Of a stretch of 64,000 nt of DNA, positions 8,267 through 16,160 are shown in pieces (the stretch's first letter is position 1; each line of letters starts with the position of its first letter). Both the position numbers and the translations under genes were made by a program. A model generated the notes under the pieces. The model saw nothing but the letters and a program-made list of their open reading frames with translations. It was not told the origin of the DNA and did not search any database. This stretch comes from Nitrincola salilacus (GTDB taxonomy: Bacteria; Pseudomonadota; Gammaproteobacteria; Pseudomonadales; Balneatricaceae): positions 2,418,001 through 2,482,000 of the forward strand of contig NZ_CP176580.1 of the NCBI RefSeq assembly GCF_046271865.1, given 5' to 3'.

Positions 8267-8477
8267 GCTATATCCTTTTATTATTTATTGATCCAGCTTA
8301 CCTTTATCATATTAGAAATTCTTTATCTACGGCTGTTTCAGTTGACAAGCTTCCGAATGAGACATAACCTTTTAGTTGTTGTTGATATAAACAAATAGCA
8401 AAATTGCATACATGCTTCAGTGTGCCTCCGGCAGTTATCTGCCATATTAGTACTAATTAACCTGAGGGTCTGAGGCA

Positions 8478-10832
8478 TTGATCAGGTCATTACGGAATCG
8501 CCTCTCGCTGTTGGTTGGCCTGATAACCCTACCCGGTTTTCTGGCCATCTCCGTCGACATGCTGGAAAACCGGCAGCAAGCGCTATTAAACCTTGAGCAC
8601 CAGGTCGAGGTAACAGCCAATGAACTGGCTGCTTTGCAGCGCAGGATTCTCACCGACACCGAAGCCTACCTGACTTATCTCGCTCAGTTACCTGAAGTCC
8701 AGGACCCGGCTGCACCTGCCTGTGGTGAGTTTCTGGCAAAGATACTCAAACTCAATACACAGTTCGTGAATCTTGGCGTACCTCTCGCCAACGGTGATCT
8801 GCTATGCAACGCACATCCGTTGAATCGTCATATCAATGTATTTGATCGCCCCTATTATCAGGATGCGCTGACCAACAGACGTTTCTCTATCGGTACTTTT
8901 CAGCATGATCGCGCCGCCAACACAACCAGTATCAATTTCGGCTATCCGGTCACCGACGCAACAACTGACGAGGTACGTGGGGTCGCTGTTGCAGTTGTTT
9001 CGCTGGCTTGGTGGACTCACTACCTTGAATCCAGCAATCTGCCTGAATCCAGCACCGCTTTTATTACTGATAGCCAACGCACAATGGTAGCGAACTACCC
9101 CGCCAACCCGGATGAGCTGGGTAAAACAGTTACGGATATCAATGGCCACTCCCAGGCAGAGCAACTGATCGGTGTGGACGGCATCAGGCGGATGAAGTAT
9201 TCCATTCCACTACTGCACAATAACGATGAGGAGTTTTTCGTTGTTACCATCGGTGTACCGACTGATACCGTGCTGCAAAGGATCAATCATCGCTTTTATT
9301 TCTCGCTGTTCCTGTTTTCACTGGTCATGCTGGGTATCTACCTGATCAGCTCCCGATTGCTTAAGAATGGAGTGCTGGAGCCGATTGCTGCGCTCACTGA
9401 AGCCAGCCGCAAGCTACAGCGCGGTATTTTCGAGCCCAATAAAGCCAATGAAGGCGTTATCGAACTGGTGCAATTAAAACGGCATTTTGAGCAGATGGCA
9501 GAAACGCGACTGGAAGCCGAGCGGCAAATATGGATCCAGGCCAATATCGATTCGCTGACCGCCCTGCCGAACCGCTATATGCTCAACTATCAGCTATCCC
9601 AGACTCTCGATCATGCAAAACAGAAGGATCAACAACTCAGCCTATTGCTGCTTGATCTGGATAATTTCAAGGATATTAATGACACCCTTGGTCATGAGGC
9701 CGGTGACAAACTGCTTCGCGAGGTGGCGGGTAGACTGAAAGGCGTGATCAAGGAACCGAACCTGCTGGCCAGACTTGGTGGTGATGAATTCACCATTGTT
9801 CTCACTGATTTCCACGACGCGAACCGAATCAATGAGCTCTGTGAGCAGATACTTGAACAGCTGGCAGAACCGATTCAGGTAGATGAACATCGCCTTTTCA
9901 TCACTACGAGTATCGGGGTTGCCCTCTACCCTGCTGATGGAAGAACTGTGGAAGAAATGCTCAAATCCGCAGATCAGGCGATGTTTGCGGCCAAGCATGA
10001 TGGCCGAAACAGGCTCAGATATTTCGACCCGGCAATGCAGCAAAATATTCTGCACAAGCAAGAGTTGATCAGCGATCTACGAGACGCCATGGATACCGAA
10101 CTGGTCGTGTACTACCAGCCGATACTCGATTGTGCATCGCATCGGATCACGAAAGCAGAAGCGCTGATAAGGTGGCAGCATCCTGAAAAAGGGCTGATCA
10201 GCCCCGCTGAATTCATTCCACTTGCTGAAGAGTGTGGGCTGATAATACCCATCGGACAAAAAGTATTTGATCAGGTGTGTCAGGATCTCCCCGCTCTGAA
10301 GCAGAAATACGGCGCGGCACTCCAGGTAAGTATCAACGTTTCACCGATACAGTTTGCTCATGAGAAAACGCAACTGACCGACTGGGTTCACAACCTCGAT
10401 GCGCAAGGCTTGTTGTGCAGTGACATTATTGTCGAGATCACAGAGGGGGTCATGCTGGATCCCAATAGCGAAACCATCAAAAAGCTGGTGGTGTTTCAGG
10501 AGCGTGGCGTTCAGGTGGCATTGGACGACTTCGGTACGGGCTATTCATCGCTTGCCTATATCCATCGATATGACATTGACTATCTGAAGATAGATCGCCG
10601 CTTTATCAGTAACCTCAGTCCGCACTCTGATGCACTGGCACTGTGTGAAGCAATGGTGCTGATGGCGCATAAGCTGGGTATTCAGGTGGTAGCGGAAGGT
10701 GTCGAGACAATCGAGCAGTCCGACCTGATCCGAAGTGTTGGCTGTGACTTCATTCAGGGCTACCTGATATCGAAGCCACAACCGCTGGAGGTGCTGATTT
10801 CAAATCAAAAGGGTGTGACTTCCTCTTCCTGA
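8478..10832 (+). CDS. membrane GGDEF-EAL protein with Cache-type sensor domain
   Basis: Cyclic-di-GMP turnover receptor of 784 residues. A membrane helix at about 10-27 and another at 273-293 bracket a periplasmic Cache-like sensor, followed by a linker, a GGDEF domain with intact GGDEF at 434-438, and an EAL domain with EALIRW at 561-566 and DDFGTGYSSL. Both catalytic signatures are complete, so synthesis and breakdown are each possible. The inhibitory RxxD site upstream of GGDEF is degenerate (KEPN). The start is TTG at 8478, supported by GAGG-rich sequence just upstream; no nearby ATG in frame fits the first helix. It has no operon partner. Confidence 0.9.
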   Translation: MIRSLRNRLSLLVGLITLPGFLAISVDMLENRQQALLNLEHQVEVTANELAALQRRILTDTEAYLTYLAQLPEVQDPAAPACGEFLAKILKLNTQFVNLGVPLANGDLLCNAHPLNRHINVFDRPYYQDALTNRRFSIGTFQHDRAANTTSINFGYPVTDATTDEVRGVAVAVVSLAWWTHYLESSNLPESSTAFITDSQRTMVANYPANPDELGKTVTDINGHSQAEQLIGVDGIRRMKYSIPLLHNNDEEFFVVTIGVPTDTVLQRINHRFYFSLFLFSLVMLGIYLISSRLLKNGVLEPIAALTEASRKLQRGIFEPNKANEGVIELVQLKRHFEQMAETRLEAERQIWIQANIDSLTALPNRYMLNYQLSQTLDHAKQKDQQLSLLLLDLDNFKDINDTLGHEAGDKLLREVAGRLKGVIKEPNLLARLGGDEFTIVLTDFHDANRINELCEQILEQLAEPIQVDEHRLFITTSIGVALYPADGRTVEEMLKSADQAMFAAKHDGRNRLRYFDPAMQQNILHKQELISDLRDAMDTELVVYYQPILDCASHRITKAEALIRWQHPEKGLISPAEFIPLAEECGLIIPIGQKVFDQVCQDLPALKQKYGAALQVSINVSPIQFAHEKTQLTDWVHNLDAQGLLCSDIIVEITEGVMLDPNSETIKKLVVFQERGVQVALDDFGTGYSSLAYIHRYDIDYLKIDRRFISNLSPHSDALALCEAMVLMAHKLGIQVVAEGVETIEQSDLIRSVGCDFIQGYLISKPQPLEVLISNQKGVTSSS

Positions 10833-10901
10833 ATGAGTCATCGTTGATTACCTCACGAGGATGCTATTTGATTAAGTCCGACAGGCTACTGGTACCGACT
10901 T

Positions 10902-11291
10902 TTATAAATGATATCGGTACTCTTGAGTCTTACCTCCGTATCCGTATGCAGTAGCCCGTACGTCTTGAACGTAAACATAGCTGACCTCATGCAGATCTCC
11001 GAGCAATTTCCTGAACCCATCATATGCGGCATGGATATACTCGATTTTCTCAGCTTTGGTGTTTGTCTCATCTGTGATTTTGATATCAAAGTAGACACTG
11101 TTTTTGCCGAGTTCTGATAGAGATTTTCCACCAATGATCCAGTCTTCAGGGTCAACGTAGTCGATTACAATTGACGTTACTTCCGGTCCTTTCTTGAGGA
11201 TGCTCTTTGTGAGATCCATTAAGAGGCCGGAAATAGATCTTGTCATTTCCGGAGATTTTTTCGCACTCACTTTGACGTTGAGAATCGGCAT
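10902..11291 (-). CDS. tautomerase family protein
   Basis: Member of the 4-oxalocrotonate tautomerase superfamily, 129 residues, longer than the classical 60-residue subunits and close to the size of MIF/MSAD-like members. The chain begins MPILNVKVSAKKSPE, which leaves the catalytic Pro1 at the amino terminus after methionine removal. Substrate unknown. It follows the MarR gene by 48 bases on the same strand, and a 26-bp motif in that gap is repeated in front of the MarR gene, so MarR control is likely. Confidence 0.8.
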   Translation of the reverse strand: MPILNVKVSAKKSPEMTRSISGLLMDLTKSILKKGPEVTSIVIDYVDPEDWIIGGKSLSELGKNSVYFDIKITDETNTKAEKIEYIHAAYDGFRKLLGDLHEVSYVYVQDVRATAYGYGGKTQEYRYHL

Positions 11292-11304
11292 AGTTGATTT
11301 CCTT

Positions 11305-11330
11305 TAGTTAGCTTTGCAACTATATAGATA
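11305..11330. promoter_or_regulatory. putative MarR operator, copy 1 (before tautomerase)
   Basis: 26-bp element containing TAGTTAGC, then TGCAACTATAT, with arms TAGTT and AACTA separated by eight bases. It matches the element at 11777-11802 at 23 of 26 positions. It lies 14-39 bases upstream of the tautomerase ATG. Confidence 0.7.
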
Positions 11331-11339
11331 AAAAAACAC

Positions 11340-11756
11340 TCACTTTAAGGCGGAGCGAACACCACGAACCTTGGTCACCGTATCAGTAAAAACTTCTTGT
11401 CCGATGGCGTTCTTAATTCTTGTCGTCACAACCCCGCTAGCTTCATTGAGCGCCCCATGAATTTCGACCGCAACCGCTGTCGGCTGGACCGTTTGCTCAC
11501 GGCCATCGTGTTTGGAACTTATGCGCTGAATAAAGCCTTTCGCAGCAAGAGCATCTAGTGCACGTGTTGCAGTGGGGCGTGATATGGCCATGGATTCAGC
11601 AATTTCACGCTGAAGCAACCCAGGTCTATCCAACACAGTCCGAAGCATAAATGCTTGGGGCGGTGTTAACCCAAAAGGCGCAAAGGCATCAGCCCACTCT
11701 CTCTCCAGTTGGCGAGCCAGCGCTGTTGTATTGAAGTAGAGGCAATATTCAAACAT
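11340..11756 (-). CDS. MarR family transcriptional regulator
   Basis: Winged-helix repressor of 138 residues. The DNA-binding region spans about residues 45-95, with LQREIAESMAISRPTATRAL as helices and DALAAKGFIQR then a wing rich in basic residues (SSKHDGREQT). The DNA in front of its ATG and in front of the next gene shares one 26-bp element, which suggests both autoregulation and control of the tautomerase. The ligand is unknown. Confidence 0.88.
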   Translation of the reverse strand: MFEYCLYFNTTALARQLEREWADAFAPFGLTPPQAFMLRTVLDRPGLLQREIAESMAISRPTATRALDALAAKGFIQRISSKHDGREQTVQPTAVAVEIHGALNEASGVVTTRIKNAIGQEVFTDTVTKVRGVRSALK

Positions 11757-11776
11757 AGCAACAGTGTAGCTCCACG

Positions 11777-11802
11777 TAGTTAGCTATGCAACTATATGCA
11801 TA
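11777..11802. promoter_or_regulatory. putative MarR operator, copy 2 (before marR)
   Basis: Second copy of the TAGTTAGC...GCAACTATAT element, 21-46 bases upstream of the MarR ATG. The copy has a TAGTT-N8-AACTA dyad and ends in the palindrome TATGCATA. Confidence 0.7.
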
Positions 11803-11840
11803 GAGAAAACGCAAAGCACCTGTCTTGACTGATGTCGACA

Positions 11841-12152
11841 TCAGACACTCCCCTCTTTTTCAACCACAAGTACTCTGGCCTCACCCATTGGATGCGCAAC
11901 GTGCTCGGTACCTGAAGATGCAAAGAAAATATCGCCGGTGTTCAACACAACAGCGCATTCCTTCCCTTGCTGTCGAAAGCGCATCTCTACCTTGCCATCC
12001 ATCACTGCAAATACCTCTTCACCATCATTGATATGCCAGCGATAGGGCTGATCTGTCCAGTGCAGTCGTACAGAGGCTCCCTCAATCAAACAGATATCCA
12101 TTGCACCCCAGGCGTGTGGAGCTGTGAATTCATGAGACCGGATAATTTTCAT
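11841..12152 (-). CDS. cupin domain protein
   Basis: Single-domain cupin of 103 residues. Metal-binding motif 1 is seen as RWHINDGEEVFAVMDGKVEMRF near residues 38-60 and motif 2 as GDIFFASSGTEHVAHP near 73-88, giving His, Glu and His as candidate ligands. Small cupins of this kind bind metals or small ligands and no reaction can be assigned. Its ATG overlaps the stop of the upstream TRASH-like gene by four bases, so the two are translated together. The pair runs divergently from the GlxA-type regulator at 12421, a plausible controller. Confidence 0.82.
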   Translation of the reverse strand: MKIIRSHEFTAPHAWGAMDICLIEGASVRLHWTDQPYRWHINDGEEVFAVMDGKVEMRFRQQGKECAVVLNTGDIFFASSGTEHVAHPMGEARVLVVEKEGSV

Positions 12153-12349
12153 TCCTTGCCTCGCTTTGTAGTTTCCAGACTTTTCAGCATTTCATCAAAC
12201 AGGCTGGTGGACTCAATAAACTTATCCCGACACCCAGGATTACAGAATCCGACAGTCATTCCACGATACAGGGCTAATGCCTCAGCGCTGACAGGATTAC
12301 CCGACCAGGGACAGTGGCTGTTGATGCAGTTTTCAAGTTTCAGAATCAT
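12149..12349 (-). CDS. small cysteine-rich TRASH/YHS-like protein
   Basis: 66-residue protein with HCPWSGNPV near residue 12 and GFCNPGCRDKF near residue 36, a CxxS/CxxxC arrangement like TRASH or YHS metal-binding treble-clef domains. Homologues are often labelled glutathione S-transferase, but there is no thioredoxin fold here. The ATG at 12349 has GAGG about eight bases upstream; a GTG at 12358 is less well placed. Its end overlaps the cupin start (ATGA). A role in metal delivery or sensing with the cupin is inference only. Confidence 0.7.
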   Translation of the reverse strand: MILKLENCINSHCPWSGNPVSAEALALYRGMTVGFCNPGCRDKFIESTSLFDEMLKSLETTKRGKE

Positions 12350-12420
12350 CGCGTGCACCTCATGTGTTACTTGATCATTTCCGCTAGCTTAATCCGAACA
12401 GTCATGGCATAAATGACAAG

Positions 12421-13425
12421 ATGTCCACTAATACTGCCAAACCAACAAACACCAGCGAGTCACCCAGACGACTCGTGTTTATTCTGTTTCCGGAAGCTGT
12501 GCTGCTGGATATTGCAGGACCGCTTCAGGTATTTCATCAGGCGCGATCCGATAATAGTGATACACCCTGTTATGAACCGATTTTCGCCTCTGTTGAAGGT
12601 GGAAGAGTCGCAACAGATACCGGTGTGACTTTTGATACGGTAACACTGGAGCAAGCCGCATCCTGCCCGATCGATACCTTGCTGATTGCCGGTGGCCGCA
12701 GTGCACTGGCAGCGGCAACCGATAAGCGACTCACCGACTGGATTGCAACCCAAAGCCAGCAGGTAAGGCGCGTGGGCTCTGTCTGCATGGGCGCATTTAT
12801 TATGGCGGCGGCTGGTATTCTGGACCACCGGCGCGCCGTAACTCACTGGCGTTGGTGTGAGCAACTGCAGCAGAGCTACCCGCTGGTGCAAGTCGATGCC
12901 GCCCCAATCTATGTCAGGGATGGGCATATCTGGTCTTCAGCAGGTGTATCAGCGGGGATAGATCTGGCACTGGCTATGGTTGAAGAGGATCTTGGTCATA
13001 CTGCTGCAATGCAATTGGCTCAATCGCTGGTGATTTTTGTTAAACGACCCGGCGGGCAGGCACAGTTCAGCAATCTGCTCAAGAGCCAGATAAATGATGG
13101 CCTTGGTCGTTTCGATACATTACACGCCTGGATTATCGAGCATCTTGCAGAGGATCTCAGCATTGAATTGCTGGCTGAACAGGTCAGCATGAGCCCACGA
13201 AACTTCTACCGCAAGTATAAGGAGATAACGGGGCTATCTCCTGCGCGCGCCGTTGAGCGGTTCAGACTTGAAGAGGCACAGCGGCTGCTGACGACCACGA
13301 AGCAAAGTATCGCCAGCATTTCACGCCGCTGTGGCTTTTCCGGATATGAGGGGATGCGACGCTGTTTCATGCGCCATATTGGGGTATCACCTCAGGATTA
13401 CCGGGAAAGGTTTGGGATGCTTTGA
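12421..13425 (+). CDS. GlxA-type AraC family regulator with DJ-1/PfpI domain
   Basis: 334-residue transcription regulator. The N-terminal half (about 15-200) is a DJ-1/PfpI-like amidotransferase fold: LVFILFPEAVLLDIAGPLQVF at the start, and the nucleophile-elbow region GSVCMGAFIMAAAG near 120. The C-terminal part (about 230-330) is an AraC double helix-turn-helix, with LAEQVSMSPRNFYRKYKE and ISRRCGFSGYEGMRRCF. This architecture is shared with GlxA, ArgR and CdhR of pseudomonads, which control amine and betaine metabolism; the ligand here is not known. It is divergent from the TRASH/cupin pair with 71 bases between them. Confidence 0.9.
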   Translation: MSTNTAKPTNTSESPRRLVFILFPEAVLLDIAGPLQVFHQARSDNSDTPCYEPIFASVEGGRVATDTGVTFDTVTLEQAASCPIDTLLIAGGRSALAAATDKRLTDWIATQSQQVRRVGSVCMGAFIMAAAGILDHRRAVTHWRWCEQLQQSYPLVQVDAAPIYVRDGHIWSSAGVSAGIDLALAMVEEDLGHTAAMQLAQSLVIFVKRPGGQAQFSNLLKSQINDGLGRFDTLHAWIIEHLAEDLSIELLAEQVSMSPRNFYRKYKEITGLSPARAVERFRLEEAQRLLTTTKQSIASISRRCGFSGYEGMRRCFMRHIGVSPQDYRERFGML

Positions 13426-13561
13426 CCGGACCTTGGACATGGCATGGACGGTAAAGTATGCCAGCATCCCGACTTTACAATCATAAACGTTTGTTTTAGT
13501 TTATTGCGCTGCTCTGCAAGGGTGTATCGCAGAGAATAGCATCATGGAATAAGGAAATAAG

Positions 13562-14311
13562 ATGCCAATTGCTATAAGCCCAATACGTACTTTATTGATT
13601 TGCAGCCTTGGACTCCTGCTCAGCGCATGCCAGGACTCAAGCCTTGATTCCCCTGCCTCGACAGCCTCTGATACAAAGCGAGAAACTGCCACAACAGTTT
13701 GCCAAGAGTTTAACGACGGACTGGTTTATAACGCTGAATTTGCCAAGGTGTTTTCGTTGGAGCCTGCAAATGCCATAGAGCTGGATCCGGGCTTGATGGC
13801 GGTCAGAATATATTGGACTGAGCTGGTTTATCAGCCTGACTCTCCGAAAATGCAAATACAGTTGTATCTAGAGCCAGAAGTAAACCTTCAGTTCCCGAAA
13901 GATGAAGGGACAGGCAATCGCATAGAGTTTCTTGTGCGTAGTGGCTTTCGCTATTTTCCACATGGAGCTGTGCCTTTTGAGAGGAGCAATGATGAATTTA
14001 ATCATCGCTATGTTATTGAAGACGACACTGGAGTTATGTCGGCCCCTCTCTATCGCTATCGCACTAATCTCACACGTAGTGGCATTCAAGCGATTGAGCT
14101 TGGGACTACGTTTATCAATAACCCAGTGGTTTATCTGTATATCGGTGAGTCGCCTGTTGATGGAAGTCAGGAGTCAGATATGTTCAACCGCTTGTCTCAA
14201 GACAAAGAATACGATCCTGACGAGTTCCTGAAACTACACATCCCATCTGAGCTCAGCCCTATCATGAAATCACCTTATCGCTCCTGCCAAGGTGCAACGG
14301 CGAGCCGGTGA
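13562..14311 (+). CDS. lipoprotein, candidate lipase-immunity paralogue 1
   Basis: Secreted lipoprotein of 249 residues; a signal peptide with lipobox LLSAC ends at Cys22 or nearby, followed by DSS, which does not carry an inner-membrane Asp+2 in the classical position (Gln is at +2). AAGGA precedes the ATG. It is a paralogue of the lipoprotein at 15267. A 126-bp segment (13682-13807 against 15390-15515) differs at only seven bases, all silent, so 42 residues are identical; the rest of the proteins is less alike. The lipase lies between the two copies. I do not recognise the family. A role as periplasmic protector against the lipase is inferred from arrangement and lipobox. Confidence 0.7.
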   Translation: MPIAISPIRTLLICSLGLLLSACQDSSLDSPASTASDTKRETATTVCQEFNDGLVYNAEFAKVFSLEPANAIELDPGLMAVRIYWTELVYQPDSPKMQIQLYLEPEVNLQFPKDEGTGNRIEFLVRSGFRYFPHGAVPFERSNDEFNHRYVIEDDTGVMSAPLYRYRTNLTRSGIQAIELGTTFINNPVVYLYIGESPVDGSQESDMFNRLSQDKEYDPDEFLKLHIPSELSPIMKSPYRSCQGATASR

Positions 14312-14481
14312 GGGTTTGATTACTCTGGTAGTTGCTGGCCTGATGCAGTCGTTAAGTGCTTGCAAGCAATGTAGCTAAATCTGTCAGTAGACGTTATTCA
14401 TAAAACCATTTATTTAAATGTAATTTTACATCCCGCAAGGAAGTAATGCGGATCAGGCAATCAAGGAACAGGGAGAGCACG

Positions 14482-15276
14482 ATGCCAAGTATTTTAGACC
14501 TCGCCAAAAGCTGTGAAGCCAGTTATAGCAATGATCCGAATCTTGCTGGCTGGATACGTGAGGTGCGTTATAACCCCAAGGCAAGCGGCTTTTCCGGTGT
14601 GTTATTTTTCCGCGAAACCTCTACAGGTGACGAAGCCATTCTGGCCTTTCGTGGAACAGATGGTCTCCTAGATCATGACATGGTCAGCAATATCAACTTC
14701 GTTAGGGGTCGCATGGTACGGCAATACCCTGATGCTCTGGCTGCATTAAGGGACGCCAGTGAAAAAGTTGGACCTCAAACAGATTTGTACATCACAGGCC
14801 ATTCCCTAGGAGGTGGTTTAGCGGCCCTGTGCTCTGTGGACAAATGGCGTCGTGGGGTGCGTAATATTTCCACCGTGACGTTCAATGCCCCGGGTGTAAC
14901 TCGAAGCGCACGCTACCTCTGGGGTAAAGGTTCCGTATTCTATGCGCGAGATCGAGTCATGAATGGCCTTGACGCCTACTACAATACTCATCGAAAAGCC
15001 CTTCATGTTCAAACAGAAAACGATCCCATATCGCACTTTGGCATACCTACCATACAACGACTCCTGACCGTCCCTGACTTGGAATGCCATGCAGCGGCTC
15101 AAGAGAATGTACGTTATCACTATCCAGACTTTAAGCGTTCAACGTACTTTCGACAGAGCGGCACAATGTTATTACGGCAGAAAACCAGCACAGCCCTTTG
15201 TGCTCATAGCATTAGTAATCTTGTTAAGGTACTTGAGCGAGACCCCATTTATCAGGAGCCGATCGAATGGTCATAA
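14482..15276 (+). CDS. class 3 lipase-like alpha/beta hydrolase, candidate antibacterial effector
   Basis: 264-residue alpha/beta hydrolase of the lipase class 3 type. The nucleophile elbow GHSLGGGLAAL lies near residue 115, and the FRGTDG loop near 65 is typical of the family. Candidate acid and base residues include the Asp in TENDPISHFG, with its His, near 195. No signal peptide is visible, so secretion would need a specialised route such as type VI. The ATG at 14482 has GGGAG eight bases upstream; an upstream ATG at 14446 lacks support. The last ten bases overlap the start of the second lipoprotein, whose ribosome site (AGGAG) lies inside this gene, so they are coupled. Confidence 0.78.
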   Translation: MPSILDLAKSCEASYSNDPNLAGWIREVRYNPKASGFSGVLFFRETSTGDEAILAFRGTDGLLDHDMVSNINFVRGRMVRQYPDALAALRDASEKVGPQTDLYITGHSLGGGLAALCSVDKWRRGVRNISTVTFNAPGVTRSARYLWGKGSVFYARDRVMNGLDAYYNTHRKALHVQTENDPISHFGIPTIQRLLTVPDLECHAAAQENVRYHYPDFKRSTYFRQSGTMLLRQKTSTALCAHSISNLVKVLERDPIYQEPIEWS

Positions 15277-16016
15277 GCCCTATGCGCGCTTTACTCATGT
15301 GCAGCCTTGGGCTTCTGCTCAGTGCCTGCCAGGATTCAAGCCTTGAGTCTCAGGCCAATACTGCCCCACCTGTCTCTGATACCGAGATAGAAACTGCGAC
15401 AACAGTTTGCCAGGAGTTTAACGACGGACTGGTTTATAACGCTGAATTTGCCAAGGTGTTCTCGCTGGAACCTGCAAACGCCATAGAGCTGGATCCGGGC
15501 TTGATGGCAGTCAGAGCCTACTGGACTGAACTGGTTTATGTACCTGATAGTCCAAAGATGCAGTTACAACTTTACTTAGAGCCCAGTGCGAATTTGCAAT
15601 TCCCCAAGGATGAAGGGACTCATAGCGTCATGGAATACTTGGTTCGAAGTGGTTTTCGTTATTTTCAACATGGGAATATCCCCTTTGATGTCAGCAATGA
15701 TGAATTCAACTTCCGCTATGTCATACAGGATGGTGATGAGCTGATGTCCTCCTATTTACATCGCTATCGTACAAACCTTACCAGCACAGGCATACAGGCA
15801 ATCGAACTCGGAACAACTTTTAGAAAAAATCCGATAGTGTATCTTTATATTGGCGACGAGCCCCCACCTGATAATCGACAAAATTTAGGAGCACTACAAC
15901 ACGGATTGGCAGTGGGTAAAGCTCATGATCCTGCGCGTTACCTGAAACTGCGTATTCCTGCTGAACTAAGTTCCGTGATGCAAGCACCATATCGTTCTTG
16001 CCAGAACACACGGTGA
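15267..16016 (+). CDS. lipoprotein, candidate lipase-immunity paralogue 2
   Basis: 249-residue lipoprotein with signal peptide and lipobox LLSAC, then QDSS, closely like the protein encoded at 13562. It is translationally coupled to the lipase gene, overlapping its last ten bases with AGGAG eight bases before the ATG. After the signal comes a conserved segment containing TTVCQEFNDGLVYNAEF, then beta-rich sequence with a second cysteine near the C-terminus (YRSCQ). The coupling of a signal-less lipase with a periplasm-facing lipoprotein is the arrangement of type VI lipase effectors and their Tli immunity proteins. No experiment or search supports this here. Confidence 0.7.
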   Translation: MVISPMRALLMCSLGLLLSACQDSSLESQANTAPPVSDTEIETATTVCQEFNDGLVYNAEFAKVFSLEPANAIELDPGLMAVRAYWTELVYVPDSPKMQLQLYLEPSANLQFPKDEGTHSVMEYLVRSGFRYFQHGNIPFDVSNDEFNFRYVIQDGDELMSSYLHRYRTNLTSTGIQAIELGTTFRKNPIVYLYIGDEPPPDNRQNLGALQHGLAVGKAHDPARYLKLRIPAELSSVMQAPYRSCQNTR

Positions 16017-16160
16017 GACAGTTAGCCTTCGAGTGGATCAGCGCCAGCTTTACTATCGATAGCTCTCGCTCAGCCAGGCTATGCTTGTTGCCAGATAAAT
16101 AGGACCTAGCTGGCGGTGCTGCGTGACTATCAGAGCAGCACCAACCAGCTCCAGGCAGAA

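Noticed and set aside
12460..12927. Antisense open frames in the GlxA-type regulator gene
   Set aside because: Overlap a complete AraC/DJ-1 protein; no ribosome site or domain.
13562..16016. Part of a full type VI secretion cluster
   Set aside because: No Hcp, VgrG, PAAR, TssB/C or ClpV gene is in the window; only a possible effector-immunity set is claimed.
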